A stretch of 64,000 bases of DNA. Origin: Haliscomenobacter sp033763495 (GTDB lineage: Bacteria > Bacteroidota > Bacteroidia > Chitinophagales > Saprospiraceae). The DNA lies in assembly GCF_033763495.1 (NCBI RefSeq), contig NZ_JANRKL010000193.1:12872-76871 (forward strand), in the 5' to 3' direction. Positions 57,672 to 64,000 of the stretch are shown in pieces. The notes below the pieces were generated by a model. The model ran no database searches and was not told where the DNA came from. It saw only the letters and a program-made list of their open reading frames with translations. Both the position numbers and the translations under genes were made by a program. The first letter of the stretch is position 1, and each line of letters opens with the position of its first letter.

Positions 57672-57782
57672 AAAGATGAAAGATGAGAGATGAAAGAGGC
57701 TACCGCAGCGTTTTTGACAATGACCTCGTCCATGTCCCTGCGGTAGCCTCTTTCATCTTTCATCTTTCATCTCTCATCTCAT
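57672..57782. repeat. Palindrome with GATGAAA tandem arms and GGCTACCGC core
   Basis: Left arm (57672-57710): AAAGATGAAAGATGAGAG, ATGAAAGAG, GGCTACCGCAGCG; right arm (57738-57782): CTGCGGTAGCC and CTCTTTCATC, TTTCATC, TTTCATC, TCTCATC. The core is the same as in the repeats at 28411 and 29101, while the arm unit is different (GATGAAA instead of AAGGTTGAG). The right end touches the aroQ start codon. Confidence 0.9.
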
Positions 57783-58205
57783 ATGAAGCTCCTCATCCTC
57801 AACGGACCCAACCTCAATCTCCTCGGTGTACGCGAACCGGAGGTATACGGGAAACAAACTTTTAAGGATTATTTTGAGACGCTGGTGCAAGCTTTTCCAG
57901 CGTTGGACCTGCACTATTTTCAAAGCAACCACGAAGGTGCCCTCATTGACAAAATTCACGAAGTAGGCTTTTCTTTCGATGGCATCATCATCAATGCCGG
58001 GGCTTACACCCACACCTCGGTGGCCATTGCCGATGCCATCAGTGCAGTCAAGACCCCTGTGGTAGAGGTACATATTTCTAACATTCATGCACGGGAAGCA
58101 TTCCGCCACCATTCCTACCTAGCCTCCCGTTGTGTAGGCAGTATTGTAGGGCTGGGTTTGAACGGGTATCGGCTTGCTGTAGAGTATTTTGTGCTCAGGA
58201 AATAA
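57783..58205 (+). CDS. aroQ: Type II 3-dehydroquinate dehydratase
   Basis: A 140-residue shikimate-pathway enzyme (step 3 to chorismate). Seen: ILNGPNLNLLGVREPEVYG at the start, with the catalytic Tyr, ALIDKIHEVGFSFDGIIINAGAYTHTSVAIADAI, and VEVHISNIHAREAFRHHS, carrying the active-site His. Start ATG directly follows a palindromic repeat that leaves almost no 5' space; transcription probably comes through from recQ. Its stop is at 58205 and the minus-strand gene ends at 58206. Confidence 0.95.
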   Translation: MKLLILNGPNLNLLGVREPEVYGKQTFKDYFETLVQAFPALDLHYFQSNHEGALIDKIHEVGFSFDGIIINAGAYTHTSVAIADAISAVKTPVVEVHISNIHAREAFRHHSYLASRCVGSIVGLGLNGYRLAVEYFVLRK

Positions 58206-58721
58206 TTACCGCTCGGATGGCCGGGTATCCATGATGCGTAACCGCTTACGTTTGCCCAATTCCACAATCCTGTACTTAAAAATACGGGGCAAGAGAAAGC
58301 CTGTTGCGTAAGCGCTACCCGTGACAATGGCATCGCTCCATTCATAATTGGTATCCGGGTTTTTGTCCGTCAAGGTCCCCATCAGTGCCAAACCAGACCA
58401 ACTCAATCCAAACAGGCGAAGAGAAGTACCAATTCCTTTGGCCCAGTTTTGATCGTAGCGCAGCGCCACGATGTTTTTTAGGGGCATGGCAATTTTGGGA
58501 AAAATAACCAGCGAATCTTTGTAGTTCAAATCCACAATTTCTGAAGTATACCAACCTTGCCCATCGCGGATTTGGTAAGTGATCACCGTGCCAATAGGGA
58601 TTCGAATGTTTTTGGCTTTGCCGTAACGTTCGAGCGCCAGGAATTTTTGGCTGAATACAGAAGTGAGTATCCCGCAGACTAAGACAAAACTCAAAAGGAT
58701 ATAACGTAAAAATGTATTCAT
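58206..58721 (-). CDS. Secreted protein of unknown function
   Basis: A 171-residue exported or membrane protein with signal-like start MNTFLRYILLSFVLVCGILTSVFSQ, then RIPIGTVITYQIRDGQGWYTSEIVDLNYKDSLVIFP and a hydrophobic middle region (LFGLSWSGLALMGTL ... ATGFLLPRIFK). Family not recognised. A frame extends upstream into rnpA, but the ATG at 58721 opens the signal. Follows rnpA on the same strand, 58 bases later. Confidence 0.75.
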   Translation of the reverse strand: MNTFLRYILLSFVLVCGILTSVFSQKFLALERYGKAKNIRIPIGTVITYQIRDGQGWYTSEIVDLNYKDSLVIFPKIAMPLKNIVALRYDQNWAKGIGTSLRLFGLSWSGLALMGTLTDKNPDTNYEWSDAIVTGSAYATGFLLPRIFKYRIVELGKRKRLRIMDTRPSER

Positions 58722-58779
58722 TGGCAAAGAATAATCAAGTGAAAAATAGTGCCTTGGTTTTTTCGCCCTGTAAAGAGCT

Positions 58780-59202
58780 TTAATCCTGCTTTGGCGTTGG
58801 TTGAGGCGGAAGCTCACGCAAAATTTTTGACAAGCGCCGCAAACCCCGGTTCATGTTGTTCTCAATCTCGGAATATTCCAGCATGTCTTTGGCAACATAA
58901 ATCACCATCAAAGCATAAACTTGCTGGGCTGGATCAAGATTGCGGTACAAAATCTGTTTGTGGAGTCGATAAGTTTCGCGGATTTGGCGGCGCAGGCGAT
59001 TGCGATCTACGGCCTTTTTGAACTTCTTTTTGGGGACACTTACCGTGAATTGTACCGGAAAATCAGCGCTTCCAGCCTCCATGGGAAGCCATACAAAACG
59101 CAAAGGATACTGGCCAAAAGATTGCCCCTCCTTGAACATCCGCCCAATTGCCGTCCAGCTTTTGAGCTTTTCTTCCCGCCTAAACCGCAAATCTTTTTCC
59201 AC
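58780..59202 (-). CDS. rnpA: Ribonuclease P protein component
   Basis: A 140-residue RnpA, protein part of RNase P for tRNA 5' processing. The family marker is in KKKFKKAVDRNRLRRQIRETYRLHK, with a FTVSVPKKKF strand before it. N-terminus RFRREEKLKSWTAIGRMFKEGQSF matches. No rpmH gene was seen upstream, where it often lies; the 180-base gap to radC contains a dispersed repeat instead. Confidence 0.94.
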   Translation of the reverse strand: MEKDLRFRREEKLKSWTAIGRMFKEGQSFGQYPLRFVWLPMEAGSADFPVQFTVSVPKKKFKKAVDRNRLRRQIRETYRLHKQILYRNLDPAQQVYALMVIYVAKDMLEYSEIENNMNRGLRRLSKILRELPPQPTPKQD

Positions 59203-59252
59203 TTTTCAAAAATATCTTCTATTTTAGCTCAAACATAAGAAACGGAACGGAA

Positions 59253-59297
59253 ATTAGGGGCGATAAAAAAATAAGTGTTCATTTTGCCCCCACTACT
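59253..59297. repeat. Dispersed 44-bp repeat, copy B (inverted)
   Basis: Reverse complement of the copy at 41820-41863 with few differences: ATTAGGGGCGATAAAAAAAT, then AAGTGTTCATTTTGCCCCCACTACT. It lies between the divergent rnpA and radC genes. The inner motif AAAAATAAGTNTTCATTT is also found in both arms of the parE palindrome. Confidence 0.9.
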
Positions 59298-59381
59298 TGT
59301 TACCGTTCTACACATTTGCCTTGCACATTTACACTGCCTTTGGATTGTTTTGATTTACTCATTCTTGTAAAATTGTTTGTT

Positions 59382-60086
59382 ATGTATGTCGATCCAAAGG
59401 AAAAAATCAGCATCAAAGGCTGGGCGGAAGAGGACCGTCCACGCGAAAAACTGCTCTTCAAAGGAAAAAAACAACTGACTGATGCGGAATTGTTGGCCAT
59501 TATTCTGGGTTCTGGCAACCGGGATGAATCGGCACTGGGTTTGGCGCAAAGGATTTTGCAGGCTTACAGCGCCGATTTGAATGAATTGGGGCGTAGCAGC
59601 ATCAAAGAGCTCACGGAACGCTTCCGTGGAGTCGGAGAAGCCAAAGCCATTTCCATCATTGCCGCCCTGGAGTTGGGACAACGCCGACAATTGTTGCCCT
59701 TGCAAAAGCGCCCACAGATCAGCAGCAGTAAGGATGCTTATCTAGCGCTGGGGCCATTGTTGCTCGATTTGAGTACTGAAGAATTCTGGATTTTGTTGCT
59801 CAATCAAGCCAATCGGATGATTGGGCGAGAAAAAGTCAGCGCGGGAGGCTTGACCAGTACGGTAGTCGATGCCAGAGTGATTTTTAAAAAAGCCCTGGAA
59901 TACAATGCCGCCAGTTTGGTCCTGTGCCACAATCACCCCTCCGGGAGTTTGCGCCCCAGCCAGCCCGATTTGGATTTGACCCAACGCCTGTGCAAGGCCG
60001 GCCTGCAACTGGACATTTTGGTGCAAGACCATTTGATCGTTGGTGAATCGGGCTATTACAGCTTTGCTGATGAAGGACTAATGTAA
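59382..60086 (+). CDS. radC: RadC family JAMM-domain protein
   Basis: A 234-residue protein: helix-hairpin-helix region about 65-95, then a JAMM metallopeptidase-like domain with LVLCHNHPSGSLRPSQPDLD giving His183, His185 and Asp196. The family was once linked to DNA repair, but the role is unclear. ATG at 59382 is preferred over 59316. The next gene starts 12 bases after its stop. Confidence 0.94.
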   Translation: MYVDPKEKISIKGWAEEDRPREKLLFKGKKQLTDAELLAIILGSGNRDESALGLAQRILQAYSADLNELGRSSIKELTERFRGVGEAKAISIIAALELGQRRQLLPLQKRPQISSSKDAYLALGPLLLDLSTEEFWILLLNQANRMIGREKVSAGGLTSTVVDARVIFKKALEYNAASLVLCHNHPSGSLRPSQPDLDLTQRLCKAGLQLDILVQDHLIVGESGYYSFADEGLM

Positions 60087-60097
60087 AACCATACAAC

Positions 60098-60958
60098 ATG
60101 AAACTTTTGCCTTTTGTATTGCTTTTCAGCGCTTGCTGTACTGTTTGTAGTGCCCAAACGGACGAAAGCACTGCGGTGATCAACGTGATCAAACAACTTT
60201 TTGATGGCATGCGCGCCAACGACAGCGTTCGCATCAAAGCCATTAGCCACCCCGAGGCACAATTGCGGACTACTCTGGTCGATCGGGAAGGAAAACCACG
60301 CATGGTTAGCGAATCTTTCAGCCGCTTCATTTCCTCCGTGGGCAAACCCTCCCCCAAAATGCTGGATGAACGCATCTGGAGCTACGATGTACGGATTGAT
60401 CAAAACCTCGCGACAGTTTGGACCGAGTACACCTTTTACCTAGGAGATCAAATGAGCCACTGCGGCGTCAATGCCTTTCAGTTGATGAAAACCACCGAAG
60501 GCTGGAAAATCATTGGCATCACCGATACCCGCCGTAAAGACAATTGTATCACCAGTGCGCCAGATAGCCAAAAAGAGATTGCTGCGGCGATTGATGCCTG
60601 GCACCTGGCAGCGGCCAAGGCTGATGAGGACAGTTTTTTTGGGGCCATGAGTGCCGATGGAGTATTTTTGGGTACAGATGCCAGCGAACGTTGGTTGCGG
60701 GAAGCCATGCGCAATGACATGCAAAAGGCTTTTGACAAAGAAAGTGCCTGGGATTTTAAGGCCAAAAACCGCAACATTGCTGTGTCAGCGGATGGGCGTT
60801 ATGCCTGGTGGGATGAGCTCTTGGATACCTGGATGGGCGTGTGTCGAGGCTCCGGAGTATTGGAGCGCAGTGGTAAAGAGTGGAAAATCAAGCAGTACAA
60901 TTTGGCCTTGATGGTGCCTAATGATAAGATCAAAAAGGTGATGAAGTTGATCAAGTAG
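60098..60958 (+). CDS. Secreted protein with two NTF2/SnoaL-like domains
   Basis: A 286-residue exported protein: signal MKLLPFVLLFSACCTVCSAQ, then two domains of similar size, residues about 25-150 (VINVIKQLFDGMRANDSVRIKAISHPEAQLRTTLVD ... AFQLMKTTEGWKIIGITDTR) and 165-286 (AIDAWHLAAAKADEDSFFGAMSADGVFLGTDASERW ... VLERSGKEWKIKQYNLALMV), each with the DUF4440/SnoaL-like cone fold. So it looks like an old internal duplication or fusion. Close to radC, with a GTAGGGGC element over its stop codon. Ligand unknown. Confidence 0.86.
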   Translation: MKLLPFVLLFSACCTVCSAQTDESTAVINVIKQLFDGMRANDSVRIKAISHPEAQLRTTLVDREGKPRMVSESFSRFISSVGKPSPKMLDERIWSYDVRIDQNLATVWTEYTFYLGDQMSHCGVNAFQLMKTTEGWKIIGITDTRRKDNCITSAPDSQKEIAAAIDAWHLAAAKADEDSFFGAMSADGVFLGTDASERWLREAMRNDMQKAFDKESAWDFKAKNRNIAVSADGRYAWWDELLDTWMGVCRGSGVLERSGKEWKIKQYNLALMVPNDKIKKVMKLIK

Positions 60959-60965
60959 GGGCACC
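60955..60965. repeat. GTAGGGGC half-element over a stop codon
   Basis: GTAGGGGCACC starts at 60955 and carries the TAG stop (60956-60958) of the NTF2-like gene, as in the other elements. No matching GCCCCTAC arm was seen nearby. Confidence 0.6.
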
Positions 60966-60997
60966 ATGTTTTGATGAAGCCAAAGGGACATTATAGC

Positions 60998-61085
60998 ACA
61001 AAGGACACAAAGGAAGGCACAGAGGACACAAAGAAAGGTCAACGTCTAACTTTGTGTCCTCTGTGCCTTCCTTTGTGTCCTTTGT
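60998..61085. repeat. 36-bp perfect inverted repeat with tandem ACAAAGGAC arms
   Basis: Arms 60998-61033 and 61050-61085 are exact complements, loop 16 bases. The left arm reads ACAAAGGAC, ACAAAGGAAGGC, ACAGAGGAC, ACAAAG: short units of 9 and 12 bases, as in the repeat at 2947-3041. It separates the NTF2-like gene and the convergent carB gene and may block readthrough. Confidence 0.9.
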
Positions 61086-61128
61086 ACTAAAAAAATGCTG
61101 CTCTTTGTTCTTTGTGATCCATACCCGC

Positions 61129-63945
61129 TTACCGCGTCAAGTACATCGAACGATTCCGATCCAACTCCCGGAAGAACGGATCACTCAAATCCTTGATGTA
61201 CCGAATCTCCTCCCCTGTTGACTTCATCTCTGGTCCCAACTGCTTGTCCACATTCGGGAATTTTTCGAAGCTGAACACCGGAACTTTGATCGCATAACCA
61301 CTTGGCTGTGGCTTGATGTCGAAGTCTTTCAGTTTGTGGGTGCCCAGCATCACCAAGGTGGCGTATTTCAGATAAGGAACTTTATAGGCTTTGGCAATAA
61401 AGGGTGTAGTCCGCGAAGCCCGTGGATTCGCTTCGATTACATATACCTTATTGTCTTTGATGGCAAACTGAATGTTGATCAAGCCGCGGATATTGAGGGC
61501 GCGGGCCAGTTTTTCGGCGTGTTCCACCATGGTTGCCACCGCGTCCACCGAAAGGCTGTAAGTAGGCAACACCGCCGAGCTGTCGCCGGAATGAATCCCT
61601 GCTGGCTCGATGTGCTCCATGATGCCCATAATGTGGATGTCTTCACCGTCAAAAATGGCGTCGATTTCGGCTTCTTTGGCGCGATCTAGGAAGTGGTCGA
61701 TCAACACCTTGTTTTCGGGCATGTGTTTGAAGATGGACAACACGTGGCGCTCCACCTCCTGGTCGTTGATCACGATGCGCATGCTTTGGCCACCCAATAC
61801 GTAGCTTGGACGCACCAACACCGGGTAACCCACTTTATTGGCAATGCGAATGGCTTCATCCACATCGTCGGCTACGCCGTAGTCAGGATAAGGAATTTCC
61901 AACTCTTTGAGCAAATCGGAAAATGCACCTCTATCTTCGGCTAGGTCCATGTTGGCGAAACTGGTTCCGATGATTTTGATGCCTTTTTTATGCAGGGTTT
62001 CAGCCAGTTTGAGGGCAGTTTGACCGCCCAATTGGACAATGACTCCTTCTGGTTTTTCTAGCTCGATGATTTCTTCGAGGTGCTCCCAAAATACGGGCTC
62101 GAAGTAGAGTTTGTCGGCCATGTCGAAGTCGGTCGACACCGTTTCCGGGTTACAATTCACCATGATGGCTTCGTAACCCGCCTCCTTGATGGCCAGCAGG
62201 CCATGTACACAGCAGTAGTCAAACTCGATACCCTGACCGATCCGGTTTGGCCCCGAGCCCAGCACGATCACATTTTTCTTGTCTGAGGGTATACTTTCGT
62301 TTTCACCATCAAAAGTAGAGTAGAAATAAGGCGTTTTGGCTTCAAACTCAGCAGCGCAAGTGTCCACCATTTTATAAGTCCGGCGGATGTTCAGTTTTTT
62401 GCGCACTTTGGTTACATCCTCCTCCTTGACCCGCATGGTCCAGGCAATTTGGGCATCGGAATAGCCTACTTCTTTGAGTTCGCGGAAAAAATCGGCGGGG
62501 ATATCATCCGGTACATTGAACTTGATCAGTTGCTTTTCGTACTTGACTAGGCGTTTGATCTGTTTGAGGAACCAGGGGTCGATACGGGTCAATTTCTGGA
62601 TCGTTTGGAGTGGAACCCCCAGGCGAATCGCGTCCTTGATACGGAAAATCCGGTCGTCGCTGGCAACTTCCATCCGGGTCAACACGTCCTCCACTTTGAC
62701 CCATTCCTTGATATCGCCCCCCAAGCCCTTGCGGCCATTTTCCAAAGATTGGCAGGCCTTTTGAAGTGCCTCCAGGAAATTGCGCCCGATGGCCATCACT
62801 TCACCTACCGATTTCATTTGTAGGCCCAGGGTGTTGTCGGCACCGGGGAATTTATCGAAGTTCCAACGCGGCATTTTTACGATCACGTAATCGAGCGTAG
62901 GCTCAAAAAATGCCGAGGTGGTTTTGGTGATTTGATTTTTGAGCTCGTCCAGGTTGTAGCCTATGGCCAACTTGGCGGCAATTTTGGCAATGGGATAACC
63001 TGTTGCTTTACTGGCCAGGGCTGAGGAGCGCGATACCCGTGGATTGATTTCAATGACAATCAACTTTTCGGTGACCGGATCCTGGGCAAACTGGATGTTA
63101 CAGCCTCCGGAAAAGTTACCTAGTGAGCGCATCGCCTTGATGGCCTGGTCGCGCATGTCCTGGTATGCTGTGTCCGAAAGGGTCATGGCAGGTGCCACCG
63201 TGATGCTGTCACCCGTGTGGATGCCCATAGGGTCGAAGTTTTCTACGGTACAAATGATGACTACGCTGTCATTTTTGTCGCGCAACAACTCCAACTCAAA
63301 TTCTTTCCACCCCAATACTGCTTTTTCCACTAGAACTTCGTGGGTAGGGGAAGCACTCAAGCCACGGCGCAGGGCCGCGTCGAATTCCTCGTCCTTGTGC
63401 ACAAAGCCACCGCCCGTTCCGCCCAGGGTATAGGAAGGGCGGATCACCAAGGGGAAACCGATTTTTTGCGCAGCTTCCTTACCTTCCAAAAAGGAGTTGG
63501 CAATATAGGAAGGCGCCACGTCCAACCCGATGTCGATCATGTGCTGGCGGAAAGCCTCGCGGTTTTCGGTCAACTCGATGGCGGCGATGTCGACCCCGAT
63601 CATGCGCACCCCATATTTTTCCCAAACGCCCAGCTTGTCGGCTTCGATCGCAAGGTTCAACGCAGTTTGTCCACCCATGGTAGGCAATACGGCGTCAATT
63701 TTGCGTTCTTCCAAAATCTGCACAATGCTCTCAACAGTCAGCGGCAACAAATAGACATTGTCTGCCGTAACCGGATCGGTCATGATTGTTGCAGGGTTGG
63801 AGTTGATGAGGGTGACTTCGATTCCTTCTTCGCGCAGGGAGCGAGATGCTTGAGAACCGGAATAATCGAATTCACAGGCTTGACCAATAATAATGGGCCC
63901 ACTCCCGATGATCAGCACTGATTTGATGGAATTGTCCTTAGGCAT
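61129..63945 (-). CDS. carB: Carbamoyl-phosphate synthase large subunit
   Basis: A 938-residue large subunit that makes carbamoyl phosphate for pyrimidine and arginine synthesis. It has the two repeated ATP-grasp halves (first GGCNIQFAQDPVTEKLIVIEINPRVSRSSALASKATGYP, second HIMGIMEHIEPAGIHSGDSSAVLP), and the start DNSIKSVLIIGSGPIIIGQACEFDYSGSQA. The E. coli enzyme is about 1073 residues; here the C-terminal MGS-like regulatory domain is absent (the protein ends ...FRELDRNRSMYLTR). That means it may not respond to UMP and ornithine as E. coli does. A -7 box lies at 63971-63978. Confidence 0.97.
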   Translation of the reverse strand: MPKDNSIKSVLIIGSGPIIIGQACEFDYSGSQASRSLREEGIEVTLINSNPATIMTDPVTADNVYLLPLTVESIVQILEERKIDAVLPTMGGQTALNLAIEADKLGVWEKYGVRMIGVDIAAIELTENREAFRQHMIDIGLDVAPSYIANSFLEGKEAAQKIGFPLVIRPSYTLGGTGGGFVHKDEEFDAALRRGLSASPTHEVLVEKAVLGWKEFELELLRDKNDSVVIICTVENFDPMGIHTGDSITVAPAMTLSDTAYQDMRDQAIKAMRSLGNFSGGCNIQFAQDPVTEKLIVIEINPRVSRSSALASKATGYPIAKIAAKLAIGYNLDELKNQITKTTSAFFEPTLDYVIVKMPRWNFDKFPGADNTLGLQMKSVGEVMAIGRNFLEALQKACQSLENGRKGLGGDIKEWVKVEDVLTRMEVASDDRIFRIKDAIRLGVPLQTIQKLTRIDPWFLKQIKRLVKYEKQLIKFNVPDDIPADFFRELKEVGYSDAQIAWTMRVKEEDVTKVRKKLNIRRTYKMVDTCAAEFEAKTPYFYSTFDGENESIPSDKKNVIVLGSGPNRIGQGIEFDYCCVHGLLAIKEAGYEAIMVNCNPETVSTDFDMADKLYFEPVFWEHLEEIIELEKPEGVIVQLGGQTALKLAETLHKKGIKIIGTSFANMDLAEDRGAFSDLLKELEIPYPDYGVADDVDEAIRIANKVGYPVLVRPSYVLGGQSMRIVINDQEVERHVLSIFKHMPENKVLIDHFLDRAKEAEIDAIFDGEDIHIMGIMEHIEPAGIHSGDSSAVLPTYSLSVDAVATMVEHAEKLARALNIRGLINIQFAIKDNKVYVIEANPRASRTTPFIAKAYKVPYLKYATLVMLGTHKLKDFDIKPQPSGYAIKVPVFSFEKFPNVDKQLGPEMKSTGEEIRYIKDLSDPFFRELDRNRSMYLTR

Positions 63946-63970
63946 GGCTTACTCGTTTCCAAATTGCCCG

Positions 63971-63978
63971 CAAAGGTA
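63971..63978 (-). promoter_or_regulatory. -7 box TACCTTTG before carB
   Basis: Minus-strand TACCTTTG fits TAnnTTTG, about 26 bases before the ATG at 63945. The -33 region falls beyond the window end. Confidence 0.5.
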
Positions 63979-64000
63979 ATCAATGCTAAAGGATTTAAGT

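Overview
The window looks like a chromosomal segment of a member of the Bacteroidota, most likely a Saprospiria-type (Haliscomenobacter/Lewinella-like) bacterium. This is inference from several signals. There is a secreted esterase with a type IX secretion C-terminal sorting domain. Many genes are preceded by -7 boxes of the form TAnnTTTG rather than TATAAT, and Shine-Dalgarno sites are nearly absent. Families typical of the phylum are present (DUF4294, WlbA/WlbB sugar genes, short CarB, ParE of the Bacteroidetes type). No rRNA, tRNA, CRISPR array, prophage or plasmid backbone was seen.

Layout. 0-7 kb: secreted FAD oxidoreductase, a DUF6544-like protein, parE, and small membrane proteins including an NfeD-like one. 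7-12 kb: flavin-binding PNPOx protein; an operon of two secreted barrel-like proteins and a MauG-type di-haem peroxidase lipoprotein; then an opposing pair of an ion channel and an LCIB-type carbonic anhydrase with overlapping start and stop. 12-18.4 kb: T9SS esterase, a DUF433/DUF5615 toxin-antitoxin pair whose toxin is cut by an in-frame stop, an ECF sigma factor with an SRPBCC protein, a Gfo/Idh oxidoreductase and an MFS transporter. 18.6-23.4 kb: B12-dependent ribonucleotide reductase, an AT-rich orphan ORF, and a REP/RAYT-like island (HUH transposase flanked by large palindromic repeat units). 23.4-31.4 kb: DUF2147, alkyltransferase-like protein, a probable membrane-anchored LAS metallopeptidase, a PpiD-like chaperone, WlbA/WlbB, MoxR and DctA. 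31.5-45 kb: two tandem paralogues of unknown function, a gene-poor stretch with a possible small RNA, a membrane-linked MutS homologue, XRE regulator, DPP4, SmpB, TPR protein and an ATPase/nuclease fusion. 45-64 kb: housekeeping genes (aspS, hemA, trmB, dtd, kdsD, recQ, aroQ, rnpA, radC, carB) mixed with secreted proteins of unknown role.

The genes are mostly single units or short operons, with many convergent pairs. The most unusual material lies between them, in several families of palindromic DNA. (1) Long hairpins have arms built from short 7-12 nt tandem repeats; three of them share a GGCTACCGC core while their arms differ. (2) GTAGGGGC elements supply the TAG stop codons of six genes. 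(3) A dispersed repeat of about 44 bp also forms both arms of the palindrome carrying the divergent parE promoters. (4) A MITE-like inverted repeat ends exactly on the start codon of a MazG-like gene. (5) The REP/RAYT island. None of these could be searched against databases here.
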